From JBAZZQ01 sp041658725 (GTDB taxonomy: Bacteria > Planctomycetota > Phycisphaerae > JAAYCJ01): 64,000 bases of DNA. Numbering within the stretch: the stretch's first letter is position 1; each line of letters starts with the position of its first letter. This document shows positions 35,201 to 43,300 of this stretch, piece after piece. The stretch covers positions 1-64,000 of the forward strand of contig JBAZZQ010000003.1 in NCBI GenBank assembly GCA_041658725.1, written 5' to 3'. The notes beneath the pieces are model-generated. The model was not told the DNA's origin and did no database searches. It saw nothing but the letters and a program-made list of their open reading frames with translations. Both the position numbers and the translations under genes were made by a program.

Positions 35201-36365
35201 CAGCCCGCAGACCCAGACGGTCTTCTGGCCGGCCGCGCAATTCAACATCACCGTGAACAATTCCGGGGCTGGAACCCTGGATTGGACTGCCGCAGTCATC
35301 TCCGGAGCGAGCTGGCTTTCCATTGGCACGACCAGCGGGACCGACCACGGGACAATTACCGTCAGCGCCGATGAAAACTCCACCGCTGCCGCCCGAACGG
35401 GAATCATCCGTGTAACGTCCGGTGCCGTATCCAAAGACGTGACGGTGGTGCAATCCACCATGCCGCCGACTTCGAACATCACTTCGCCGCTCCAGGACAA
35501 TACGTCCACCGCTCCGGCTACTATTGCCATCACGGATAATGCCACCGATAGCAACGGCACGATCAACAAGGTGGAATTCTACAACAACGACGTCTTGCTG
35601 GGCACAGATAACAACAGTTCCGGCGGATGGACCTACAGTTGGGCGAACGTGGCGGCCAGCGGCGACCATGGAATCAGTCTGACCGCGAAAGCCTACGATA
35701 ACGACAACATGAGTACGACGTCCAACCCAGTCACCATTACCGTCACTGACAGTGCCCTCAAGTGTTATTGGAAGCTCGACAATACGAGTGGCACTACGGC
35801 GGTCGACTCATCGGGCATCGGCAACGTCGGCACCACGTACAACAGCCCAAGTTGGGTGACGGGAAAGATAAGCAACTGCCTATCTTTTGATGGTTCCAAC
35901 GATTACGTCCAGAAAACCAGTGCTTCGAGTCTGCCGGCCGCCAACGCCAACCAGACCGAGTGTTTCTGGTTCTATGTCTCAAGTAACCCTTCAGCCAAGA
36001 AGACCGCTCTGGCTGTTACGGGCAGTTCCTCAGCCGTCAATATCGGGTTTGTGAGTAGTAGCGGGATGAAGTTCGGAGTGTGGAAGTATAACAACACCGT
36101 CCTGGTCAAGGCCGCCATGCCCGCGGCCGGGGCCTGGCATCATGCTGCCTACACAAAGAGCGGCAGCACCAACACCTTGTACATCGACGGTTCTCCGGTA
36201 AATACCTCCACCACGAGCACCAATACGGCGTCGGCGACGACAATCAACGCCGGACGTACTGCCAGCGGCGCGTACTATTGGCCTGGTAAATTGGATGAAA
36301 TCCGCATCTATAACCGAGCTTTGTCGGCGACGGAAATTGCCGCCTTGGCGCAAGGCAAACAATAG
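32268..36365 (+). CDS. Secreted LamG-LamG-glycosidase-BACON-Ig-LamG protein
   Basis: A 1365-residue exported protein. Signal peptide 1-24 ends L-A-A-A-T. Two LamG-like units (about 25-245 and 255-480) each start P-A-L-I-F-G-A-D-Y-N-Y-S-G. A clan GH-A-like catalytic domain (about 485-970) has putative acid/base E672 in Y-W-E-I-G-N-E-P and nucleophile E791 in A-I-T-E-W-N-P. A BACON-type domain follows (about 975-1065; S-L-K-V-S-P-Q-T-Q-T-V), then an Ig-like domain (about 1067-1165), and a classical C-terminal LamG (about 1167-1365). The glycosidase part resembles GH39/GH44/GH51-type arabinofuranosidases or xylosidases without a firm family. No PEP-CTERM tail or dockerin. Paralogue of the protein at 38943. 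Confidence 0.85.
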   Translation: MKKVVLCLIGLGMALTFPTLAAATPPALIFGADYNYSGIVKANESITGNTNVRALGSGSEDSFGFSFQIADGKWGGGMEVLPEQYSSRVRYDVPDNFSTSNGMVEVWFKMTGTNNSDTYLIDLGGGNYLKWEVSSLDLVAVLAGATVRYHVGSIDDNAWHHAAMSWGDGGHWKTGKRLWFDGYERAWNTGHTTALSGVTHIGVGAPSYGGVTAIIYDELHVYDVGYNDLVYFAPNQGEPGYYGEVEPLATPYANPPALIFGADYNYSGVINANMSINGSTLLRPDGSGEEDSFGDLTSEATGYGKWGGGLRMGPSNWNSRARYDVPDNFSTANGMAEVWFKMMGNNDSDTNLIDLGGGNFLRWEASSGDLVAVLAGATLRYNVGQIDNDTWHHAAMSWGDGGHWKTGKRLWFDGYERAWNTGHTTALSGISHVGVGAISYGGNTVIMFDELHVYDSGYNDLVYWSPNQGEPGYYAEVGPLIPLTYSINTAAGTPFSPGVRGHHPECIGVHRGEYTTGIPKLLPVSDGTFLRGLAAGLKAETYDWRNRFEYGVPANGLGQPTIEFLRYQRDRNSSMINTVNTRGLTRQVGQTCEYYDTRLSTLVSLATDWVRYTNHIVQTYRLGDTISDPRDAGIVNSLSWKTQGDTSDQFEPLLFPQEAAVPKVTYWEIGNEPSMNLSATNSYTLTPAQFHDRYAAIAAAMKAEDPTIKVGPSDLPGGDYINAVVSDLSLPVDVVYYHTVFRGNLGTTNVDDIISLLNGIYWDERSVMDPIVAIIAASGRDPATIPLAITEWNPDYAYMDAPSIGRMAQALGCMQAVFSFARMGIFDANYLKWPADTRDGMEYPVYKAWQVLNDHMGDTLVDFWNEACFQLYTTKDNATGQVAVWGLNFSNTTDKTMQISLDQLPPGATNVTWKHLGALSGLSTLLTGNISAYDAGGPQVNVDWKTWDLSGISTSSLTFHVPRASMCVLLVGSPSLKVSPQTQTVFWPAAQFNITVNNSGAGTLDWTAAVISGASWLSIGTTSGTDHGTITVSADENSTAAARTGIIRVTSGAVSKDVTVVQSTMPPTSNITSPLQDNTSTAPATIAITDNATDSNGTINKVEFYNNDVLLGTDNNSSGGWTYSWANVAASGDHGISLTAKAYDNDNMSTTSNPVTITVTDSALKCYWKLDNTSGTTAVDSSGIGNVGTTYNSPSWVTGKISNCLSFDGSNDYVQKTSASSLPAANANQTECFWFYVSSNPSAKKTALAVTGSSSAVNIGFVSSSGMKFGVWKYNNTVLVKAAMPAAGAWHHAAYTKSGSTNTLYIDGSPVNTSTTSTNTASATTINAGRTASGAYYWPGKLDEIRIYNRALSATEIAALAQGKQ

Positions 36366-36614
36366 AACGGACCAATACTGTTCATGCTTATAAGTAGGCA
36401 ATCAGCAGTGTAGCCGAAACTAAGCAAGACGATCAAAACGGTGGGTCGAAAGACCTGCCGTTTTCTTATTCCAAGATCGATTTGACCATCGTTCAAATTC
36501 TGGGACTTAAAAGCGCGTAAAGACTTTGCATTAGACGTGAGTTGTTTAAAATGCCATCTCTCAAAATTGTACTGATAATATATTGTCATTAATATGCTTA
36601 AAAAAATCTCGTAA

Positions 36615-36739
36615 CCGTTCAGGCCACCTTCCGTCATTGCGAGCGCAGCGAAGCAATCTCGTAATGACGCCGGTTAATGAAGGAACGAGATTGCTTCGTC
36701 GCTGCGCTCCTCGCAATGACCACGAGGTGGTCTGAACGG
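36615..36739. repeat. 125-bp palindromic MITE-like element
   Basis: Outer arms CCGTTCAGGCCACCT and AGGTGGTCTGAACGG enclose a long internal inverted repeat beginning GTCATTGCGAGCGCAGCGA and returning as CGTCGCTGCGCTCCTCGCAATGAC. The core (TCATTGCGAG...GAAGCAATCTCG) is a palindromic motif familiar from many unrelated bacterial genomes. It lies in the 500-base gap between the LamG/glycosidase gene and the LacI promoter, where I see no gene. Confidence 0.85.
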
Positions 36740-36789
36740 ATACAAAATCTTATGCCCCAAAAAAAAGGAATATTCGAAAAATTAAGGGC

Positions 36790-36850
36790 TTGACTTTTAT
36801 CGCAAAAGAAATTATATTGGATAGTGTAACGTTCAGGTGAACGTTATATT
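36790..36850 (+). promoter_or_regulatory. Promoter with LacI-type operator, copy 2
   Basis: TTGACT (36790-36795), 17 bases, TATATT (36813-36818). The operator AGTGTAACGTT-CAGGTG-AACGTTATATT follows (36823-36850). The left half is identical to copy 1; the right half has drifted. It stands directly before the intact lacI-type gene, implying autoregulation. Confidence 0.8.
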
Positions 36851-36869
36851 GTAAAGGTAATGTTCCACC

Positions 36870-37910
36870 ATGAAGAAAAGTTCTTTCGCGACAATTCGGG
36901 ACGTAGCGGCGGCGGCTGGGGTGTCCATGACCACAGTGTCAGACATCATTACGGGGCGATCTGATCGGTTTAAGGAAGAGACATTAATGCGGGTCCGCAA
37001 GACGGCGGAAAAGCTCAGTTACCGGCCCCATCTGGGGGCTTCGGCGATGCGAAGCCAACGGTTCAATACCATCGGTCTGATCCTTTCGCAGTCACCGTTT
37101 TACGAGGCCAAATTAGTTGAGGGCGTGGATGAAGTCGCTCATGCCCGGGAACTCGGGCTCATGCTGGTTCACATCGGCCCTGCGGAAGAGGATTTGCCGA
37201 GCTTGGTTACCCACAACCAGGTGGATGGGTTGATCGTGGACTGGACCTCTCCGAAGAAGATCGGAGTGGCAATTGAGAACTATCGTATTCCCGCCGTCTG
37301 GGTCAACAACGATCAGCATGCCCCGGAGAACTGCATCTGGCCGGACGACGAGGCGGGCGGGCGAATGGCCACGGAACATCTGATTGCTCTTGGTCATCGG
37401 CGAATCGCATTTTTGCGAGTTCCCCAGGCCATGCACCCTAGTCAGGAATTTCGATTGAAGGGTTATTGCCAAGCGTTGACCGAGGCGGGTTTGGAGCCCC
37501 GGGTGATCGACTGCGAGTGCTTGGATTTTCCCTTGGATATACCCACGGATCCGAATTGCTTTAAGAACCGGTTCTCACACCCGGAGATATGGGCGGACAT
37601 GGAAACGGGATCCTGGCCCACGGCGTTTGTCTGTTACAGCACCTTGACCGCCCTGGAGCTATACGCCGCCTGCCAGCGTAAGGGCGTCGAGGTCCAGAAA
37701 GCCTTCGCCGTGGTGTCCTGTGACGAGCTTTTGGAGCGGGTGGAAATCGCGTATCCCGCCATCACCACCGTGGTGGTGGACCATGCCCTGATGGGGCGTC
37801 TGGCCGTGGACATGCTCTGCGAACGGATCGAAAACAATGGCAAGGCCGTTCCCAGCAAGATACTGCCGCTCCGATTAAATGTCCGGGAGTCCAGTTTCAA
37901 AATGCCCTAA
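36870..37910 (+). CDS. LacI/GalR-family transcriptional regulator
   Basis: A 346-residue regulator. The N-terminal helix-turn-helix A-T-I-R-D-V-A-A-A-A-G-V-S-M-T-T-V-S-D-I-I-T (7-28) and hinge L-S-Y-R-P-H are standard, as is the periplasmic-binding-like effector domain (I-G-L-I-L-S-Q-S near 67; G-H-R-R-I-A-F-L-R near 172; a C-terminal T-T-V-V-V-D-H-A-L-M-G). The effector is unknown, likely a sugar. It probably represses its own promoter and the following PEP-CTERM LamG gene, and perhaps copy 1 through the identical operator half. Confidence 0.93.
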   Translation: MKKSSFATIRDVAAAAGVSMTTVSDIITGRSDRFKEETLMRVRKTAEKLSYRPHLGASAMRSQRFNTIGLILSQSPFYEAKLVEGVDEVAHARELGLMLVHIGPAEEDLPSLVTHNQVDGLIVDWTSPKKIGVAIENYRIPAVWVNNDQHAPENCIWPDDEAGGRMATEHLIALGHRRIAFLRVPQAMHPSQEFRLKGYCQALTEAGLEPRVIDCECLDFPLDIPTDPNCFKNRFSHPEIWADMETGSWPTAFVCYSTLTALELYAACQRKGVEVQKAFAVVSCDELLERVEIAYPAITTVVVDHALMGRLAVDMLCERIENNGKAVPSKILPLRLNVRESSFKMP

Positions 37911-37920
37911 CGAGATTTTA

Positions 37921-37963
37921 GTTTCAAATTCGCCGGGTTGTGTTGATCCGGAGGGGTTGAAAC
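37921..37963 (+). promoter_or_regulatory. Conserved hairpin before LamG gene, copy 2
   Basis: GTTTCAA ... CGCCGGGT-TGTGTTG-ATCCGGAG ... TTGAAAC. Same structure and loop as at 32200-32240, with one mismatch and one G-T pair in the inner stem. It ends 26 bases before the ATG at 37990. Confidence 0.55.
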
Positions 37964-37989
37964 AAAATGTATAACAAAGGAGTACGAAA

Positions 37990-38814
37990 ATGAAAAGTGT
38001 GGTATTGGGTCTGATCGGTCTTGGGATGGTGTTGATATTCCCGACGCTTGTAGCGGCAACGCCGGACTACCTGGTCTTTGGGGCGGATTACAACTACAGC
38101 GGGGTGGTCAACGCCAACGAAAGCATTACGGGAAGCACGGTGATCCGTCCGCAGGGATTAACTGACGGCGATTCCTTTGGAACGATCACTCAGGTCGCGG
38201 GTGGGAAATACGGCGGAGGGATGTTGGTGGCACCCAACGAGAATAATCAGCGAACCCGGTATGATGTGCCCAGCGGGTTCAGCACCAGCAACGGGATGGC
38301 GGAAGTCTGGTTTAAACTCGAATCGGCCGATAAGATTACTCTGCTCGATCTGGGTGGGGACAACCTTGTGCGGTGGGACCCCGGCAACGGCAACCTGAAC
38401 ACCTATTTGGGTTCGGCTGGCCTGTACTGGTACGCGGGGAATATCGCCGACGGCAATTGGCACCACCTGGCCGTGAGTTGGGGCGACTCAGCCAATTGGA
38501 AGAAAGGTAAACGGGTGTGGTTCGACGGTGCGAACGTGGCTTGGAACGATGGCGATTACTCTCTCTTGAACCCAACTTCTTATATCGGCACCCAGGAAGC
38601 AAATGCTGCCGGGGGCGGGAACGTTTATTTTGATGAACTCCATGTCTATGGTCCAGGCTGGCAGAACCTCGTGTACTTTGCTCCGGGCCAAGTCGCGCCG
38701 GGTTACGTCGGCGAAATCACCGGGTTGGCCGCGGCCGTACCCGAGCCGGCAACCTTGATTTTATTGATGTCGGGATTAGTCGGTTTCATCGTCCGCAGAC
38801 GAACCATCGCATAA
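37990..38814 (+). CDS. Secreted LamG-like PEP-CTERM protein
   Basis: A 274-residue protein with a signal peptide nearly identical to that at 32268 (G-L-I-G-L-G-M-V-L-I-F-P-T-L), one LamG-like unit (F-G-A-D-Y-N-Y-S-G ... D-E-L-H-V-Y-G-P-G-W) and a PEP-CTERM tail (V-P-E-P-A-T-L-I-L-L, hydrophobic stretch, R-R-R). AAAGGAG precedes the ATG. It follows the intact LacI gene and is likely co-transcribed. A carbohydrate-binding surface protein is inferred. Confidence 0.88.
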   Translation: MKSVVLGLIGLGMVLIFPTLVAATPDYLVFGADYNYSGVVNANESITGSTVIRPQGLTDGDSFGTITQVAGGKYGGGMLVAPNENNQRTRYDVPSGFSTSNGMAEVWFKLESADKITLLDLGGDNLVRWDPGNGNLNTYLGSAGLYWYAGNIADGNWHHLAVSWGDSANWKKGKRVWFDGANVAWNDGDYSLLNPTSYIGTQEANAAGGGNVYFDELHVYGPGWQNLVYFAPGQVAPGYVGEITGLAAAVPEPATLILLMSGLVGFIVRRRTIA

Positions 38815-38831
38815 GCTAAAAACGATTTATC

Positions 38832-38865
38832 AGCCGGACCGCCTTCGCAAGCGATCCGGCTCTTT
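38832..38865 (+). terminator. Rho-independent-like terminator
   Basis: AGCCGGA (38832-38838) pairs with TCCGGCT (38855-38861), with further pairing of CGC/GCG inside, followed by CTTTG. It separates the PEP-CTERM LamG gene from the dockerin protein gene. Confidence 0.55.
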
Positions 38866-38942
38866 GAGGCACGTGTCCCAGATCGGTCCGAGGTTGTCGC
38901 CTCGGCGAAGCAAGGTATATAATTACATAAAGGAGAATCAAG

Positions 38943-41900
38943 ATGGGTACGAGAAAAATTGGTTATGGAGTGATGTTGGTGTCCTTGTCGATCATTCTTG
39001 CCCACACGGCGGTTTCGCAAGCAACGCCGGATTATCTAATCTTTGGGGCCGATTACAACTACAGCGGGGTGGTCAATGCCAATGAAAGTATTACTGGAAG
39101 CACTGAACTCCGGCCGGAGGGCTCGGGGGGAGGAGACTCCCAAGGTACGATAACCCAGGTCACCGGGGGAAAATACGGAGGGGGTATGTTGGTGGCCGCC
39201 ATGGGGAATGATCAGCGGACGCGGTATAGTCTGCCCAGTGGGTACGACGCTTACAACGGGATGGTGGAAGTCTGGTTTAAAACGTCTAATGCGGACGATA
39301 AGCTTACCCTGCTCGTTGTGGGTGAGGACAACCTTGTGCGCTGGGATCCAAGCACTGGCAACCTGACTGCCTACCTAGGCTCGGCCGGCATGACCTGGTA
39401 CGCGGGGAATATCGCCGACGGTAATTGGCACCACGTGGCCTTGAGTTGGGGTGATTCCGCCAATTGGAAGAAAGGCAAACGGCTGTGGTTTGACGGTGCA
39501 AACGTGGCGTGGAGCGATACGAACTACTCCGTCATGAACCCGGCTACTTATCTCGGTACTCAAGAAGGAAATGCCGCCGGTGGCAATGGAGACGTTTATT
39601 TTGATGAGCTGCATCTCTATGGTCCAGGCTGGCAGAACCTTGTGTATAACTTGGGCGGAGCGCCGGGTTATTTCGGCGAAGTCGGTCCGTTGGCCGAGGC
39701 CCTCCCGGGAACAACCCCGGTGGGTATGGTCTTTGGCGCCGATTACAATTCCGCCGGGATCATCAATGCCAATACGAGCTCAACGGCCAGCAAGAACGTC
39801 CGTGCCCCTGGGAGCGGACCGGAAGATTCCTACGGTCTTTCTTTCCAGCTTGCCGACGGGAAATGGGGCGGCGGGATGAAGGTGCTGCCGGACCAAAGCA
39901 ACAGCCGCGTCCGCTATGATGTTCCAAGCGGTTTCAGCTCCGACAACGGGATGGTGGAAGTCTGGTTCAAGATGACGGGAACCAACAACAGTGACACCAA
40001 CCTGATCGACCTGGGGGGCGGGAATTTCCTGCGGTGGGAGGTTTCCAGCGGAGACCTGGTGGCGGCGATGGGGGCGGCGGTAGTGCGATACAACGTCGGG
40101 CGAATCGACGACAATACCTGGCACCATGCGGCCATCTCCTGGGGTGCAGGCGGCACATGGAAACGGGGTAAACGACTGTGGTTTGATGGTGCGAACCGAA
40201 ATTGGAACGATGGCGACTTCACCCCCTTGAGCGGCGTGACGCATATCGGCATAGGTGCGCCAGGCTATGGCGGCGGGGATACGGCAATTATTTACGATGA
40301 GCTTCATGTCTATGACGTTCGCTACAATGACTTGGTGTACTTGGCTCCGAGCCAAGGCGAGCCTGGATACTCCGCGACGATTGGTCCCTTGTTTCCGGCT
40401 CTTGCCACCCCAACCACGGTCTATACCATCAACACCGCCGGGGGCACGTCCTTTAGTCCGGGCGTCCGAGGTCACCATCCCGAATGTGTCGGTGTCCATC
40501 GCGGGGAATACCTCCGGGGCATTCCGAAGGTCCTGGCGGTCTCGGACGGTACGTTCCTGAGGGGTCTGGCGGCCGGGATGAAGGCCGAGACCTACGATTG
40601 GCGAAACCGGTTTGAATATGGTGTGCCCGCGAACGGACTGGGCCAACCGACGATTGATTTCCTGCGTTATCAACGGGATCGAAACTCCACGATGATCAAC
40701 ACCGTCAACACCCGGGGCTTGACGCGGCAGTCGGGAACGACCTGCGAATATTACGACACGAACATTACTACCTTAACGAACCTGGCCGCTGATTGGGTTC
40801 GCTACACTAACCACATCGTGCCGACGTATCGGCTGGGCAATACGATCACCGACCCGAGAGACGCGGGGATTCTCAACTCCCTTTCCTGGAAGACGGAGGG
40901 TGATACGGCGGATCAATTTGAACCCCTGCTTTTCGCCCAGGAAAGCGCGGTCCCCAAAGTCATGTACTGGGAGATCGGAAATGAACCATCCTCGAACTTG
41001 TCGGCGACCAATTCCTATGTGTTGACCCCGGCCCAATATCGGGCTCGGTATCAGGCAATCACGGCGGCGATGAAGGCCGAAGATACGACCATCAAAGTCG
41101 GTCCGAGCGACGTGACGGCCGGAACTTACATTGACGAGGTCGTGTCGGATTCTTCTTTGCCGGTGGACATCGTTTATTATCACGCGACCTTTAGCGGCGA
41201 TCTCGGGTCGCTTACCGATTCAAGTCAAATTCAAAACTTCTTGAACAACATCTATAGCGGTCAGCAGAGCCTCAAGAATGGGATTACGTCGATCATTTCC
41301 GCCAGCGGGCGAGACCCTGCAACCATTCCTCTGGCGATTACGGAATGGAACCCGAACTATTCATTGGCGGATACCCCTTCTGTCGGACGCATGTCGCACG
41401 CTCTGGGGTGCATGGAGACGGTGTTCAGCTTTGCCCGGCTGGGAATCTTCGATGCCAATTACCTCAAGTACCCGGCGGATTGCCGGGACGGGATGGAGTA
41501 CCCGGTCTATAAGGCTTGGCAGGCTCTCAACGACCACATGGGCGATGTTCTGGTGGACGTCCATACCGAAACCGATTTCCGGATGTACACGACGAAAAAC
41601 AGCGCGACGGGCCAGGTGGCGGTCTGGGGCTTGAATTTCAGTGACGCCAACGACAAGACCATGCAAATTACCCTCGACCAACTACCACAAGGTGTTACCA
41701 ATGCCACGTGGATGCGTTTGGGCGCCCTCTCCGGGACCAGCACGTTGCTGAGCGGAAATATATCTTGGTACGATGGCGGCCCTCAAGTGGACGTGGACTG
41801 GCGGACGTGGGACGTGAGCGGCATCTCGACTTCGAGCCTGACGTTCCAGGTTCCCCGCGCGAGCATGTGCGTACTGGTGGTGGGAACCTCGTCGCTAAAG

Positions 41901-42332
41901 GTTTCCCCGCAGACGCAAACTGTTTTCTGGCCCGCCACCTCGTTTGCGGTGACGGTTGGGAATACCGGAGGCGGTGCCCTAAGCTGGACGGCCCAGGTAA
42001 TTTCTGGAACAGACTGGCTTTCCATTAACGTGGCCAGTGGGACCGATCACGGGACGATTCTCGTGACCGCCGCACAAAACTCCTCCGCTGCCCGAACGGG
42101 AATCATCCGCGTGACGTCCGGTTCCGTATCCAAAGACGTTACGGTGGTGCAGGGCGGGCCCGTGACCATCCCCGGAGATGTCAACGGGGACGGCGTGGTC
42201 AATGCGGACGATCTGTCGATCGTGCTGACGAATATGGATTCCAAGCCTCCGACGGATGCCCGTGCGGACTTGGATCAGGACGGTGAAGTCACATCGTCCG
42301 ACCTGGCGATCGTGCTGGCAAATATGCCATAA
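38943..42332 (+). CDS. Secreted LamG-LamG-glycosidase-BACON-dockerin protein
   Basis: A 1129-residue paralogue of the protein at 32268. Signal peptide, then two LamG-like units (about 27-250, 258-490). The clan GH-A-like domain has E681 (Y-W-E-I-G-N-E-P) and E801 (A-I-T-E-W-N-P), and a BACON-type domain follows (about 980-1070). It ends with a type I dockerin: G-D-V-N-G-D-G-V-V-N-A-D-D-L-S-I-V-L and A-D-L-D-Q-D-G-E-V-T-S-S-D-L-A-I-V-L, two Ca2+-binding loops (about 1075-1129). The dockerin implies a cohesin partner elsewhere. The first LamG unit is closest to that of the PEP-CTERM protein; the second to those of 32268. Start ATG follows AAAGGAG. Confidence 0.88.
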   Translation: MGTRKIGYGVMLVSLSIILAHTAVSQATPDYLIFGADYNYSGVVNANESITGSTELRPEGSGGGDSQGTITQVTGGKYGGGMLVAAMGNDQRTRYSLPSGYDAYNGMVEVWFKTSNADDKLTLLVVGEDNLVRWDPSTGNLTAYLGSAGMTWYAGNIADGNWHHVALSWGDSANWKKGKRLWFDGANVAWSDTNYSVMNPATYLGTQEGNAAGGNGDVYFDELHLYGPGWQNLVYNLGGAPGYFGEVGPLAEALPGTTPVGMVFGADYNSAGIINANTSSTASKNVRAPGSGPEDSYGLSFQLADGKWGGGMKVLPDQSNSRVRYDVPSGFSSDNGMVEVWFKMTGTNNSDTNLIDLGGGNFLRWEVSSGDLVAAMGAAVVRYNVGRIDDNTWHHAAISWGAGGTWKRGKRLWFDGANRNWNDGDFTPLSGVTHIGIGAPGYGGGDTAIIYDELHVYDVRYNDLVYLAPSQGEPGYSATIGPLFPALATPTTVYTINTAGGTSFSPGVRGHHPECVGVHRGEYLRGIPKVLAVSDGTFLRGLAAGMKAETYDWRNRFEYGVPANGLGQPTIDFLRYQRDRNSTMINTVNTRGLTRQSGTTCEYYDTNITTLTNLAADWVRYTNHIVPTYRLGNTITDPRDAGILNSLSWKTEGDTADQFEPLLFAQESAVPKVMYWEIGNEPSSNLSATNSYVLTPAQYRARYQAITAAMKAEDTTIKVGPSDVTAGTYIDEVVSDSSLPVDIVYYHATFSGDLGSLTDSSQIQNFLNNIYSGQQSLKNGITSIISASGRDPATIPLAITEWNPNYSLADTPSVGRMSHALGCMETVFSFARLGIFDANYLKYPADCRDGMEYPVYKAWQALNDHMGDVLVDVHTETDFRMYTTKNSATGQVAVWGLNFSDANDKTMQITLDQLPQGVTNATWMRLGALSGTSTLLSGNISWYDGGPQVDVDWRTWDVSGISTSSLTFQVPRASMCVLVVGTSSLKVSPQTQTVFWPATSFAVTVGNTGGGALSWTAQVISGTDWLSINVASGTDHGTILVTAAQNSSAARTGIIRVTSGSVSKDVTVVQGGPVTIPGDVNGDGVVNADDLSIVLTNMDSKPPTDARADLDQDGEVTSSDLAIVLANMP

Positions 42333-42493
42333 GAAAGTGTACAATAGAACGACATATAGGAAGAAAATGTGTTCCCTACGGAACCCGTAGTACATAAATG
42401 CCCTTTCAGGGCTGTGGCGGTCCGCCTGACCGTGGACCGCTGCAATCGAAGAAGTAGTCGAGTAGGCAAGTAAAAAAAGTAGGAAGAAAAACC

Positions 42494-43264
42494 ATGGAGG
42501 TTGCTTTGAATCCAAAATCGAAAATTCAAAATCCCATACACGGTTTTACCCTTATTGAACTCCTGGTCGTGGTGGCAATCATCGCGGTGCTGATCTCGAT
42601 TTTGCTTCCGGCGCTGAGCCAGGCAAGGGAGACGGCCCGCGCAGTATCCTGTTCCAGCAACCTGCATCAAATGGGGCTTGGGTTTATGATGTATGCGTCC
42701 GACTACCAGGAGAAATTCCCTCCCTATGCGACCAGCAGCAATTGGGGGCGGTTTGCCTGGAAAATCGAGTGGTGGCCAAGTAACTCGTGCACAGGGCCAC
42801 GGGTCCTGGCGGAAAAGAATTACATCGATCACAGCGGAGGGCTTTACGCGTGCGCCGCGGCCAAGCATCCCAGCGGGGCGGCTTACTATCGATGGTCTTC
42901 CTGGATGTTGGACGCCGAGCCGCCCGGAGCTATGGATTATGCGTACCTGGGAAACAATTATTTTTTGTCCGACTATGGCCGGGGATATGCCTATTCGCCC
43001 GCGGGATTAAATTCCCGATTCTACTTGACGAAGATCGAAAGCGCTGATGTCACCGGGTTTCCCTTGATGCAGGACTGGGCCTCCGATTATTGGTATACGT
43101 GGAACGAGTCCCCCCAGAACATTACCTGGCACCAGAAAAAGATGAACGTTCTCATCGTAGACGGCCATGTGACCACCGTCAATTACATGGACAACCGCCA
43201 TTGGGCCACGTATACGGGATTTTGTTTCAACGGCTCCGGGCTGGGGTACGCCTACCAACCGTAA
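42494..43264 (+). CDS. Prepilin-type protein with H-X9-DG tail (pseudopilin-like)
   Basis: A 256-residue protein. A prepilin cleavage/methylation site G-F-T-L-I-E-L-L-V-V-V-A-I-I starts at about residue 17, followed by the hydrophobic helix and S-Q-A-R-E-T-A-R. Near the C-terminus H213-x9-D223-G224-H is the H-X9-DG motif. Planctomycetes carry very many such proteins. It stands between the dockerin protein and the glycosidase/importer cluster. Surface or secretion-related function is inferred. Confidence 0.88.
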   Translation: MEVALNPKSKIQNPIHGFTLIELLVVVAIIAVLISILLPALSQARETARAVSCSSNLHQMGLGFMMYASDYQEKFPPYATSSNWGRFAWKIEWWPSNSCTGPRVLAEKNYIDHSGGLYACAAAKHPSGAAYYRWSSWMLDAEPPGAMDYAYLGNNYFLSDYGRGYAYSPAGLNSRFYLTKIESADVTGFPLMQDWASDYWYTWNESPQNITWHQKKMNVLIVDGHVTTVNYMDNRHWATYTGFCFNGSGLGYAYQP

Positions 43265-43300
43265 GGCGGTGTCCGCTTTTTATTATCCTGAAAGGTTTCC

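Noticed and set aside
32340..40390. Repeated DNA segments considered as a CRISPR or satellite array
   Set aside because: The repeats are about 670 bases long and encode LamG-like protein domains in frame; there are no short direct repeats with unique spacers.
39780..40673. Minus-strand open frame (297 codons) under the dockerin protein
   Set aside because: Antisense to conserved LamG and glycosidase coding sequence; similar antisense frames occur under the paralogue, as expected from duplicated DNA rather than a gene.
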